From Luzula sylvatica (taxonomy: Eukaryota; Streptophyta; Magnoliopsida; Poales; Juncaceae): a stretch of DNA of 64,000 nt. How positions within the stretch are numbered: position 1 is the first letter of the stretch; each line of letters begins with the position of its first letter. The notes below the pieces were generated by a model. The model was not told where the DNA came from. It ran no database searches and saw only the letters and a list, made by a program, of their open reading frames with translations. Below are positions 34,635 to 45,210 of this stretch, in pieces. The translations under genes and the position numbers were made by a program. The stretch spans positions 27,580,615 through 27,644,614 of the forward strand of contig OX326959.1 of NCBI GenBank assembly GCA_946800325.1, read 5' to 3'.

Positions 34635-36357
34635 AAGAAATTTTAAATGATCATTTTCTTCGTTATATGTATAGAGATCTATTCCATGATGATGTGTCAA
34701 CACAGCTAGGGTTTCCTTAGCCTATAAACTTACTGCCTTGTGCTTTGTGACAAAGACAAAAATATTACATCATGATAAACAAACTAATTAATACTTAAGA
34801 CAAAGAAAATAAAGAGATATATCCTTGTATTATGTCCTTATTCAATGTATTTCTTACAACATGACATATCTCTCATTAATTCTTTTCTATGCTTACCCAT
34901 GCAAATATTTTACAAAAACAAGGGGTGTTTAAATTTTCTTTATGTGGATATTATTTGAAGTGATTGTCTTTTGAACTTATGATACTTGCCCCAATTGGTA
35001 TTTGGTTAGTAGTAGGTAAAAGAAATTTCTTATTAGACTGTTTCTTTAATAATTAAAGTCCTTAAATATACAGGGGTCAAAAGAAGCCCCTTGTCACAAA
35101 TAGCAATAAGAAATAGGTTGGATATGCAAATATTGTTTCTTCTATATAAGGGAACATGAAGAGGTCGAGATATTCTGATCTTATCTTCAAAAATTCTCGA
35201 AGCTCCTTTCAAACTTGAACCGACCCATATTTCAAACACTAAAACCGAGGTGCTCTGTTCTTATCTCGAGATAACTCAAGTTGGTTCAAATCTGAAATTC
35301 AATATAGGCTGTGATTTCGGAAAGGTAAGATAAGAAGTAGTCTCTAATTCAATATTTACTAAGGTTGATAAAGGAGAAATGAGATACATAGAAAGAGTTT
35401 AATTTGTATGTTTATTTTCCTTTTTTTCAAATTGAATCATCTTCAATTTCCTTCTCTACTCTTTTTATTCATTTATTGCAAAACTAATTTTTTTGTTCTT
35501 TCATTCATATAGATCTTTAATTTTGTTTTTTTTTTTTTTATGAAATGAATAGATATTGAGATTATCTCATAAGGTTTTTCTACTCCTCCGTGTAAAGCTA
35601 TGATGATAGTCAAAAACACAAACGAGAAAAAGTCACATTAATTTTGCTCACCTCTGTACACAAATGGCTTGAAATTATCTACTTCTATGATCATAAATAT
35701 CTTCTAACATACAAATTACCATTTTATATAGCTTCACAAGCAAACCAAGCACCAATAATGGAGGCTCAATCGCCTTCTTCTTCATCCGGCGATCCAAACC
35801 AAGACGAACAACAAACTCCATCGACACAGACAGTCACGGCAAACCCTCGCCCTCGGTACCGAGGGGTTCGTCAGAGGCCCTGGGGCAAATGGGCAGCCGA
35901 AATACGCGACCCACACAAAGCTGCCCGTGTTTGGCTCGGCACCTTTGAAACGGCCGAAGCAGCTGCGAGAGCTTACGATGCCGCTGCCCTCCGCTTTCGC
36001 GGGTCCCGTGCAAAATTAAATTTCCCCGAAGAAGTTCAACTTGCTGCACCTGAAGCCCCGATGCAAAATATCGGTAACAGTAGTAGTAACACGCAAGGAG
36101 TTTTACAAGGATATACAAATCAAGATTTTGTGTATGGGTCTAGTGGATATGGACTGCCGTACTCGGTACCGTCTGTTTCGAGTACGATTACCAGTACTAG
36201 TTCTAGTTCTGGTTCAGGGTTTGGTTCCGGTTCGAGTTCGAGTTATCCGGTTTATTATGGAGGTGAAATGGATCAGAGCGAGTTGATGAGTTATTTAGGG
36301 GATTTGGGAGGACCGTGGACCGGTTCGAGTCATTATCCGCCCTCTTCGTCATCTTGA
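33647..36357 (+). CDS. AP2/ERF-domain transcription factor, group X-like (two exons)
   Basis: Proposed exons are 33,647-33,899 and 35,732-36,357 (879 bases, 292 residues). The donor is CAAG|GTAAAAT; the acceptor TATATAG|CT keeps the frame. Exon 1 encodes an acidic start ([15 protein letters not shown]) and [12 protein letters not shown], which resembles the N-terminal motif of ERF group X (RAP2.6, ABR1, ERF110). Exon 2 holds one AP2 domain, residues about 126-184 ([19 protein letters not shown], then [19 protein letters not shown]), with the ERF-type Ala and Asp. It should bind GCC-box DNA in the nucleus. The tail is Ser/Gly-rich and ends with an acidic patch ([15 protein letters not shown]). 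In Arabidopsis, group X members respond to stress, wounding or ABA; that role is inferred. The 1.8-kb intron contains a MITE. Confidence 0.88.
34070..34386. mobile_element. hAT-type MITE in the ERF intron
   Basis: The ends CAGTGGCGGAT and ATCCGCCCATG are imperfect inverted repeats. They are flanked by TGCATGCA on both sides (34,062-34,069 and 34,387-34,394), an 8-bp duplication. A (TG)n tract followed by 14 G lies near the left end. The element is 317 bp and has no transposase. Confidence 0.85.
34598..34632. repeat. (ATT)n microsatellite in the ERF intron
   Basis: About eleven ATT units in a row. Confidence 0.85.
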
Positions 36358-36749
36358 TCGGAGAAGAACACACTAATAAAGATTTTGAGACAACTCCATT
36401 TCATTAAGGAAGAGAAGAGATCGATCATTTTTAATTTATGGAGTTTGATGAATAATATTATGGAAGGTGATTTCGGTTTGTAGTTTGTTATTTTTTAATG
36501 TTTTTTTCGAATTCTTTTTTGTAACCAAGAATGGTAAAAGTGGACAAAAAATTAGTGTAGGTGTTCATTTTGTTTTGTGTTTTGGCTTCCTCATGATGTT
36601 GAATTAAGTTGAAACTCAAATATAATTTGCATTCACGTACTTGATTGAATCAATTATATTGATTATATAATTAGTAACGAGTAAGAGTAAAAGCCACCTC
36701 ATCACTTGGTCATAATCACCTAAGCCACCTATTACATGTCGACAAGATC
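36358..36749. other. 3' flank of the ERF gene
   Basis: Likely 3' UTR. CTAATAAAG at 36,372 and AATAATATTATGG near 36,450 are possible polyadenylation signals. No other gene is seen. Confidence 0.4.
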
Positions 36750-38065
36750 GGGGCTTGTTTGGATCACTAAGAAATATCAATTATTTTGTAGTCTAGGGAA
36801 AAAATCCAAATAATTTGCTAGTGTATGTTTTGGATACATATTAGTAAATTGTAGTATATATTTTAGGTAAGGAATTTGTAGTAAAATTGTATAGTAAAGT
36901 TGTCGAAAATGAAATAGCTGAGTTTCTTTCAGGAAAGGAAAGCCCTAATTATTACCGCCTCTTCTCTCTCTTCCTTTTTTTTCTTCGCCATGCCTTTCTT
37001 GCCTCTTTCCCTTCTTCCCTACCGCATATCTCATCCTGATCTCACACCTTAACCTCCTGGCGGAGCCTTTCTCTCGCCCAACAAGAAGCCTCTTCCTCTC
37101 TCGTCTTGGCTGCATGGATCGAAAAACAAAGATTCTGAACTGATTAAGGCTCTGGTGGAAAGACTAGAGGCAGTGATTGTGCGATTGGAGACAGAGCTGT
37201 TGGCGGATGCATTCGTGATGCTGCAATGGACATGATTTAGGCAAAGACTCGTTGGCACTAACCAATTCGATGAAATTTGCTGCACAGAACACCAATTTCA
37301 ACAATGAGCTCATAAATGTGTCTTTCAGACGGGTTGTCTTGTTGGGGCTGCAAGAAAGATTAGAGATGCGGTACTGCAATGATTCTCAAGGAGTCGTTTT
37401 GGGCAGAAAGGAAGCTTCCGACTAAACCTAAAAAAATGTGAGAAACTCGATGTTCACGGCTCATAAACAGGCATTTAAGGAGCCTGCACTGTACCCGAAC
37501 CAGTTGAGGTTGAGATGCTTATCAATTGGTTGATAATTGAACCGGTTACTTTCGTCGAATCAAATTTCAGATTTTGCTATTAATTACCCAAATTATAGAC
37601 ATTTATCTTTAGCTAATTGCACAATTTTATAAATAAAATAAAACCAGAGGATATTGGTTTAAGCATCGATCTACTGTTCTTCGAGGAGATGATGCCCGAG
37701 AACTTCCTACCTATTCGAAAATAGAAGATTTTGATCGAAAGAAATAACTTATTTGCTCGAAAAATAAAACCAGAGGATATTGGTGAAAGGACAAGAACTT
37801 GAAGGTTTCGTCAATGGAGAAGCCAAGGTGGAGATGAAATATTGGTTTCCATCTCGAATTTTAACTCAAGTGTATTTTCGTTTATTTCTCATAGCTTCGA
37901 GTCTTTAATTGGTCCTTTGTTATTTGGGTAGTGATTCGGACATGAACGTTTTTTATGATCGCAAGAAATTAATTCCTGCAACAATAAAATTTGTTCCTGT
38001 CCCAATCATTCTCTCATTATTTTTTATTTGGGTAGTGCTTATTTTTCCATATCCAAACAAGCCCC
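36750..38065. mobile_element. Possible TIR element of 1.3 kb with a gene-like fragment
   Basis: GGGGCTTGTTTGGAT (36,750-36,764) and its inverse complement (38,051-38,065) are perfect 15-bp inverted repeats of the kind found at ends of plant class II elements. No matching target duplication is visible, so the superfamily is not assigned. Inside, plus-strand sequence near 37,120-37,215 reads as a coherent amphipathic helix (DSELIKALVERLEAVIVRL) before the frame breaks. This suggests a captured or decayed gene piece. Confidence 0.5.
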
Positions 38066-38119
38066 TAATTGTTTTCATAACTATTATTCTTTAGTCTGTC
38101 CTAACCACCACATCCGGAT

Positions 38120-38395
38120 TCGATTTTGACGTTGGATCCGGATTGCATTTCCAATCCAGAATGTCCAAATCACAAGCGATGCTGCTCAAGATTGATTGAA
38201 CAAAGCTTTTGGGTCAGTTGGTCCTTCCTAGACAGTTTCTGGAAGGCCTCAGGTTTTCCGGTCAGATGGATCCAATGGGTGAATTACCTGTTGTGCACTG
38301 CCGCTTCGGCCCAGCCGAGGAAAATAAGTTCAGGGCGGGAAAAACGGGATTCGAACCCGCGACTTCTGGCGTGACAGACTAGCACTCGTTGAGAA
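38120..38395 (-). repeat. tRNA-related SINE-like remnant
   Basis: On the minus strand GCGGGTTCGAATCCCG (around 38,344-38,360) is a T-arm with the RNA polymerase III B box (GGTTCGAATCC, 38,347-38,357). An anticodon-arm-like stretch lies before it, but no complete cloverleaf or clear A box is seen. The sequence after it is not tRNA. A SINE head or old tRNA-derived repeat fits better than a functional tRNA. Confidence 0.4.
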
Positions 38396-38399
38396 ATGA

Positions 38400-39930
38400 T
38401 ATATGAACTTGGAGAATGTTAATTTTTTTTTTTTATTATAATACAGAATACATATAAATACGATAATATTGATATTATCATATAATAATATGATAATATC
38501 ATATTTTTATATATTTTCGTACGGTGTAATGTTGAATGAGTATATGCATATTTATCGTACTTAGTTGAGTGATCAAATCAACCATCATTTTCTTACCATG
38601 CATTAGTTTAGGCATTTCATGAATATGCAATTCATTTTAAATAATAATCTTACTATAAGTCGCATTTATTTTGGAGCATTTAGTTAAATGGATAAAATAT
38701 TGGTCAACAAACCAAGATAACATAAGTTACTTATTTTATTTTTTTTAATGTTTTCATACAAACCAATATAACATGATATACAAAGCACAATTCTTTCAAA
38801 AGGCTTGATTAGGAAGAAAAAAGCAATTGAATTGAATTGTGTCTGTGTTTTAAAGGAATTCAGGCAATTGTAGGCAATTGTTGTCTCAACTCATGACTAA
38901 TCTTTACCAACTGAGATTTAAAATGACAGAAATGAGTGAAGGAGTTTTCAAAATGCTGACATGAATAGACACATCAAATCAAATTATATTCAAATATTGC
39001 AAATCTCGACTATAATACAAGTTTGTGATTTTGGCATAGAAAGAAGAAAAGACTTTATTTCTATTTCTATTTCCTGTTGTCCAAAAAAGATCCACAAATA
39101 TGCAAAAAAATGTTTATATGCTCATGACAATTAAAAATGCAAATTTTAGTTGTGTAGTACACATAAATGTGACTTGGCATCACCAGTGTATGTGTTGTGA
39201 AGAAATTCATCAACTCAGCCTTCCTCGTCACCTGATTTCTCCCTATGTTATTGTTACGTCATACCTTATACGGCTCTTCTGATTGATCTTTTCCTGTACC
39301 AAGAAAAGTTGTGCAAAACTAAAAATTCTTTTAATGTAGAGTGCTAAGTCGACTGAATGTGCATAGGCCAAAAAATATAAGCAGATTGTCGTGCGAGAAA
39401 TGTCCTGATTGTTGAGGAAGGCCGGATCCTCAACAATCAAAATATTTCAGCATTGCGATCTCGATGGATCCATACATATTGAGGTGATTAGCCAAAACAA
39501 AAAATTTACTGAGTTGTGTATGTGCTTACGAATGTTAATTACCAACAAAAATTGTACATGAGTTTGTATCGACTTATTTCAAAAATGTTGAATTGTTTTT
39601 GATAAGTATTGTCTTTGGTAAACGAACTCATTATGAAAAAAAGAACTTTAATTGAATTGTGTATGTTTTACAAATGCTAAATACGTAGAAAAGATGTATA
39701 TGAGATTAATCCAGCGTTGAAAAAACTAATGATCTGAACCTGAAGTGCTAAATAGAATGAATGTGCATAGACTTATTCAAAAAATATCGTCTATAACATT
39801 CCTTTTGTGTCTTTGATAAATGATGTCCTTGTGAAAAAATAAGTCCATTTGAATTGTGTATGAGTTTAGAAAGCATTCATTTCAGTTTACGGGAGTTCCA
39901 ACTTACGGAAGTTTCAACTACCGTAGCTGG
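38400..39930. other. AT-rich spacer without a recognisable gene
   Basis: Only short ORFs with no recognisable product. An 11-base GATAATATGAT-type patch near 38,460-38,510 is AT-repeat sequence. Confidence 0.45.
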
Positions 39931-41580
39931 ACTATAACTATATACCTATTTCACCTGGACCTGAACCCTTGCTCTTCATTTTATCATTTTCCCTCCCCAT
40001 CGCTTTTCCATGCTCTTCATTTCATCATTTTCCCGCGCCGCCTCAGAAGCCTCCTTTCTCTTCTTCGCTTTTCCTCTTGTCGGTTTCTCCTCTTCAGAGG
40101 TCTTTTCTTCTCTAATGGCGTTGAGTGGCGTTGAGGACTTCGTTTCTCTCCTATCGCCTCTCTCGTGCAGATCTTGCGCCCTTCCACACCAGGTATCCTT
40201 TTTCTCCCACTCTATGCAGTTTGTTTTTGTTGAGATCTTATCTGATCAAGTCTTCCAAACGAGACGGTAATTTCTTCTCTTTTATTTTTCTCTCTCAAAT
40301 TTTGTGCTCTTTTTTTTTTGTACGAAACTAATTTTGTTTTTCTTTTTCATGTCAGGAAAACTTTTCTGAAGCTTGCTCCTCTCCATAGTTCGTTGTACTC
40401 CCATTGTAATGATGGGGGAAACAAAAAATTAACGATTTGGGGGTAATTTTGAATACAAACAATGTGAGGACATAAACACTCCTGATAATTCTCAAGAAAT
40501 TTCGAAGGGTATACATGATATTTACTATGTTTTGTTTAACACAGGTTTGACAATATGCGAATAACCCCCGGATCTTTGGAGATATCAGCGTAGGGGCCGC
40601 CGGGCCTTGCTGTGGCATTATGGCAAGCAGGTCTTGAGGTGTAATTATGCAATAAAGGCCCTAAATCTTTACTTGCATCCTCTCGTTTCGTCGCTAGTGA
40701 GAATTGGTCTTTGCTTCTTGCATCAAGTATGTTAAACCCTAAAATTTACTTCCTTTACCTAAGCCCTAATACGTCTCTCTTTTTTACAGGTAAGGACAGT
40801 ATGAAAGTGCGAAGAAAACATTTGAGCTAATCTCAGACTAAGAGTCCATGCTCGACCTCTTCATCCACTTAAAAGCTCGAAGAAACCTTGTCAGACCAAG
40901 AACTGCGCTGCGCCGCCACCTGGAGAGAATTCTCTATGTTCGTTATACCATGTGGACACAGGAGGGCATTTCCGCAAATTGGGAAATCGGAACCCTAAAT
41001 CCTGGCAAGTTCTGACCCCAATGCCGCATCGATATCCGAAACCAACCCAACCCCAACCCCAATGCCAGAGACAAGTTCTGACGACTGACGAGGTGATCTA
41101 ACACTTTCGGGACGGTAACAATACCATCAAATCTCATCTCGGAGAATATTCAAATCAAATGTTGATAAATGGCCTCCAGCTACGGAGATCATTGTCTCAG
41201 TGGAAGGAAGAATTGATGTTGCAGGTTTGTTTCTTCATATTTATTTTTCAAATATACCCTCCAAAAATTTCAAAATCTAATTTGGAGGAGGGGTAATGTG
41301 CCTTTCAGCCCTTCCGAGTACGTATATGTAAAGGGCAGATCAGTCCACACGAACATCCAATTGGATTCTTATGAGGCTTGGTAGACATTGAGTATATTTG
41401 AGGTACTTTTTTTTCTCTTCAGACCAAGAGTTTTCTCTATATATATTTGAGGTACTTTTTTTTATATTTTTAAGTTCTGGAAGGGTAGATACGAAATTTG
41501 ATATTTTTGTTTGATAGGAGCATCACAAAGGGGGAGATCGAGGGCAATAGCGTCTTTTTTCAAAAGGCGAAGGAATGAGA
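39931..41580 (+). other. Gene-like region of unknown identity (possible decayed or non-coding gene)
   Basis: A pyrimidine-rich leader-like stretch at about 39,960-40,110 precedes ATG 40,115. A short ORF (MALSGVEDFVSLLSPLS...) then reaches a donor-like CCAG|GTATCC at 40,192. Later GTAAGG- and TTTACAG-type sites (40,789 region) also look like splice signals. No continuous protein can be assembled and no family is recognised. Confidence 0.3.
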
Positions 41581-41892
41581 GCCTTGCAAAGAGATTCCTT
41601 CTCTCAAGGTCATCAATCAGACTCTTCCTAGTTGGTTTCGGACAATTGTGTGAAACGTCCTTGTTTTTATTTCGTGGTTAATTGCTTATGTGGCATCATG
41701 TCATTGGTTGCTTTCGGACAATTTATTTCCTAGTTGGTTTTTTTGTTTTCTGTTTGGAAATTTGAATACGGCATATTAATTGCTTTTTTTTGTTTATGTT
41801 ATATGATACCCTTTTTAGTTTTAGCTCTATTTCATTAATCTCAATATATCAAATTAATCTCAATATATCAAATAACCCTGAAATATCCAGTC

Positions 41893-44485
41893 TCCCACTT
41901 TTTTTTTCAATTATTTTGTAAGTATTTTTTGAAAAGAAAACCCGTAGACCAGGATAATCAAAAGTCTCTTGTAAGATACAAAGGATAAAATTAAATGAGG
42001 AATTTTTATGATGATCTTGCTACAAAAAATTAAATGGATAATTTTCTATGATAATCTTACTACAAAAAATTGAATTTAAATATAAAAATAGTTGTCTTTT
42101 CTAGCCTCACGTATCGACTTTTCCTCATGCTGTGATTTTTTTAAATACTGCCAAATAGTCAGAAATTTTATAGAGAATTTGTAAATCTAAAAAAAACAAA
42201 ATACTATTAAGAGAATTATATGTGTCGTTGGATTTTGTAATTATTTTTTTTTTTTTTGATAATTTTTGTGTGATATCTTTTAAATTAATAGAGGTGAAAG
42301 GATAAAATTAGATGAGGATTTTTATGATGATCTTGTAAGATAAATAGAGGTGAAAGTACTCAGATAGGACATGGCTTAATGTGAAATTATTTTTTCATCA
42401 ATTGTTATAAAAAAATAAATAAATAATAAGCTAGGTAGGATCATATGGTTTACTCAATACTAACATATATGTTTAAACATCTTGTTACTAATTAGCTAAC
42501 ATAATTAAATTCCTAACGGTCATAAAATATTCAAAAATCTAATCCTAACGTTAAGAAATTCTTGCAAATCTAATCTTAACGTTAATATCCGCATGCTATA
42601 TGAAATGAACTCGGTCCACTGTTTAATGAGAGCACCTGAGGATGACATTGAGAGTTGGTGTATATATAAATTTATATGCCGGGTTTATGGAATAATATCT
42701 TAGCACAGCCTCCGTCTTCATCTCTATATACCTCCTCCGTCTTCATCTCTGCACATTCGTCCTCTCACAAACAAATCCCCTTTCTTCTCTCCTCCTCTCT
42801 TGTCTCGCACAAAATTTCTTCTCTCTTCTCTCCCACAAAAGAAATCCTCCATCTAGATTAGTTGCAACCAACACCAAACTTCTCTTCTGTAGATTGTTCG
42901 ATCAGAGACGAGAAGGGGAAATCTGAACTCGAGAAGAACGTTTTCTTCTAAACTTGTGGACTCAGACCTCTACAATGGATGATTTCCATGTTTGACGTGA
43001 GATTCTTTACTGGACAGACAGAGCACGTAAGCGTTTCTCCTTCATTATTTGTATTTTATCAGAATTAGTTGTTTTTCTTTTTTGAATACCCCCAAATGAC
43101 CAAAGTAAATGGTTCGGTTTGTCTTACGTTCTCTTTTCTTTGATTTTGATTATTGAAAAAAACCCTCATGGATTCTTGATTTCGATTGCTCCTTTTTTTG
43201 ATTGATTTTATACTTTAAAAGATTCCTGATGACCAAGAGACCTGGACATGAATTACATTACCCCGTTACCAGAATTTCTTCTCTTTATATTACGATTTTG
43301 CATTGTTTCTTATTTTTTAAATGCTAATTTGTTTTTTTTTTTTTTAGATCTATGATGAATACTGGTCAATTCTATTAAACCAGTTCAAATCGAGATTTAT
43401 TTAGCACTCGACGAATTATACTCTAAAATCTGAAGTCAACATAACAACAAAGCAAGAATCAATGACGCTGAAACTCCAAACAAGGCAATCAAAATTTGAT
43501 CCATTTTTATACCATTGCAAGACGACAACTAAGACAGACTTTATCACTTTGCTGTACGAGGTAATTTTCAGTTTTATCCCTTCCTAAAAAATCCAATCTA
43601 TTTTGTTAATTATTGGATCTAATTTATTTTAACAAAGGTACTGTGAGTTCCTTCGAGAACTGGGTCGAAGAGGTCATTTCGGGCTAGAAGTTTTCATCTC
43701 GATGCAACAGAACTAAAAAGCGGCACAAAACTGAACTTCAAATTAGGTATCATTATAGTACAATTTTGCATTTCTTTTTTCTTTTTTAAATGCTAATTCG
43801 TTCTTTTTTTCAGATTTATGATGAATACTGCCCAACTCTATGAAGCCCAGTTCAAATCGAGAGAAGACACCGAATTCGGTACATTCAATTTAGCACTCGA
43901 TGGATTCTACTTGAAAATCAAAAGTCAACGATCAGAGGAACAATAAAGGTTATATAGGAGGACTCGCCGACCGAGAAACGGAACAAAATTAAACTCGATC
44001 AGGTCCAAAACAAAATCAATTGAATTATTTGTTTATTTTTCTGCAAAATATTAATTTAACTATGATTATTTCCGGTGCAGGAGAATTGAGTGTGTGCACA
44101 ATCTCGACGACTTAGGTTCTTTGGGTTTGCTTAGGAACTAGGGCGATACTGTGTAAAAGGTAATTCTCAATTTTATTCCTTAATAATCTAATAAATTTTG
44201 TTAATTTATTTTCACTCAATGTGCAGAGATTGGGTAATCATCAAATCGATTTAAGCACAAGACATGTCTGCAACATCTTCAAAGTGTGGGAAAAACAAAT
44301 TATGTACATGTTGCTAATGTGTGTGGGTGTCAGTTTTTTCTATTTTTCTTATGTGCATGTGTTTGTGTGTGGGTGTCAGTTTTTTCTATTTTTCTTATGT
44401 GCATGTGTTTGTGTGTGTGTGTGTTTTGTAAGTTTGTGTGTTTGTGTGTATGTGTCCTGTAAACGTGTGTGTGTCCTGTAAACGT

Positions 44486-44520
<35 letters not shown>
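41893..44520 (+). repeat. Left arm of a 5.7-kb inverted repeat
   Basis: This arm recurs inverted at about 45,160-47,592. Examples: the 61-codon ORF starting MPGLWNNILAQPPSSS (42,676-42,861) is mirrored at 46,706-46,888 on the other strand, and the AGACCAGGATAATCAAAAGTC block at 41,946 is mirrored near 47,535. The arm has a TATA-like sequence (42,662), a pyrimidine-rich leader and several exon/intron-like junctions (AG|ATCTATGATG at 43,348; GAG|GTAATTTT at 43,560) but no long ORF. Confidence 0.85.
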
Positions 44521-44521
<1 letters not shown>

Positions 44522-45163
44522 TTGGGGCCGGGCCAGCGGAGGAGGGTGGGTTCGGTCCAAGTGGATTGGGCCTGCGGAGTTCGGCCCAAGTGGGCCCGGG
44601 GGGAGGAGCAGGCCGGGCGGCCCGGCGGGGGGTGTCGGTCGGGTCCGGAGGGCCCGGAGGGGTCGGCCCAAGCAGGGCCGGGCCCGGGGATGAGGTGGGG
44701 TCGGCCCTGGCGGGGCCGGGCCCGGGGGTGAGGGGTCGGCCCAAGCGGGGGTGGGCCAGGCCCGGTGGGGGGGGGCGGGGGAGGGGTCAGCGGGGGTGGT
44801 GGGCTAGGCCGGGGAGAGGGGCCCAAGCGGAGCCAGGGCCTTGTCCCGTTTGGGCCGACGCCGACCCCCCTTCCGGGACCGGACCCGCTCCGGGCCGACC
44901 CCCCCCCTCCGGGCCGAACCTCGCAGGCCCAGCCCACTTGGACCGGACCCCCCCTCCGGGCCGAACCTCGCAGGCCCAGCCCACTTGGACCGGACCCCCC
45001 CCTCCGGGCCGAACCTCGCAGGCCCAGCCCACTTGGACCGGACCCCTCCTCCGGTACGAACCTCACAGGCCCAGCCCACTTGGACAGGACCCCCCCTCCG
45101 GGCTGAACCTCGCAGGCCCAGCCCACTTGGACCGAACCCCCCTCCTTTGCAGGCACATTCACA

Positions 45164-45209
<46 letters not shown>

Positions 45210-45210
45210 G
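44483..45210. repeat. Centre of the inverted repeat: TG/CA microsatellites and GC-rich minisatellite
   Basis: A (TG)n tract at 44,484-44,520 and a (CA)n tract at 45,166-45,207 face one another around a GC-rich core that is itself partly mirrored. Within the core, a unit of 47-48 bases (containing GGCCGAACCTCGCAGGCCCA) recurs five times, starting at 44911, 44958, 45006, 45053 and 45100. The long overlapping ORFs here (up to 326 codons) on both strands are repeat artefacts. Confidence 0.9.

Noticed and set aside
35834..36286. Alternative ORFs in other frames over the ERF exon
   Set aside because: Shadows of the AP2-domain frame, which has unmistakable motifs.
38344..38395. Functional tRNA gene on the minus strand
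   Set aside because: Only the T-arm is clear. No acceptor stem pairing, D-arm or A box was found.
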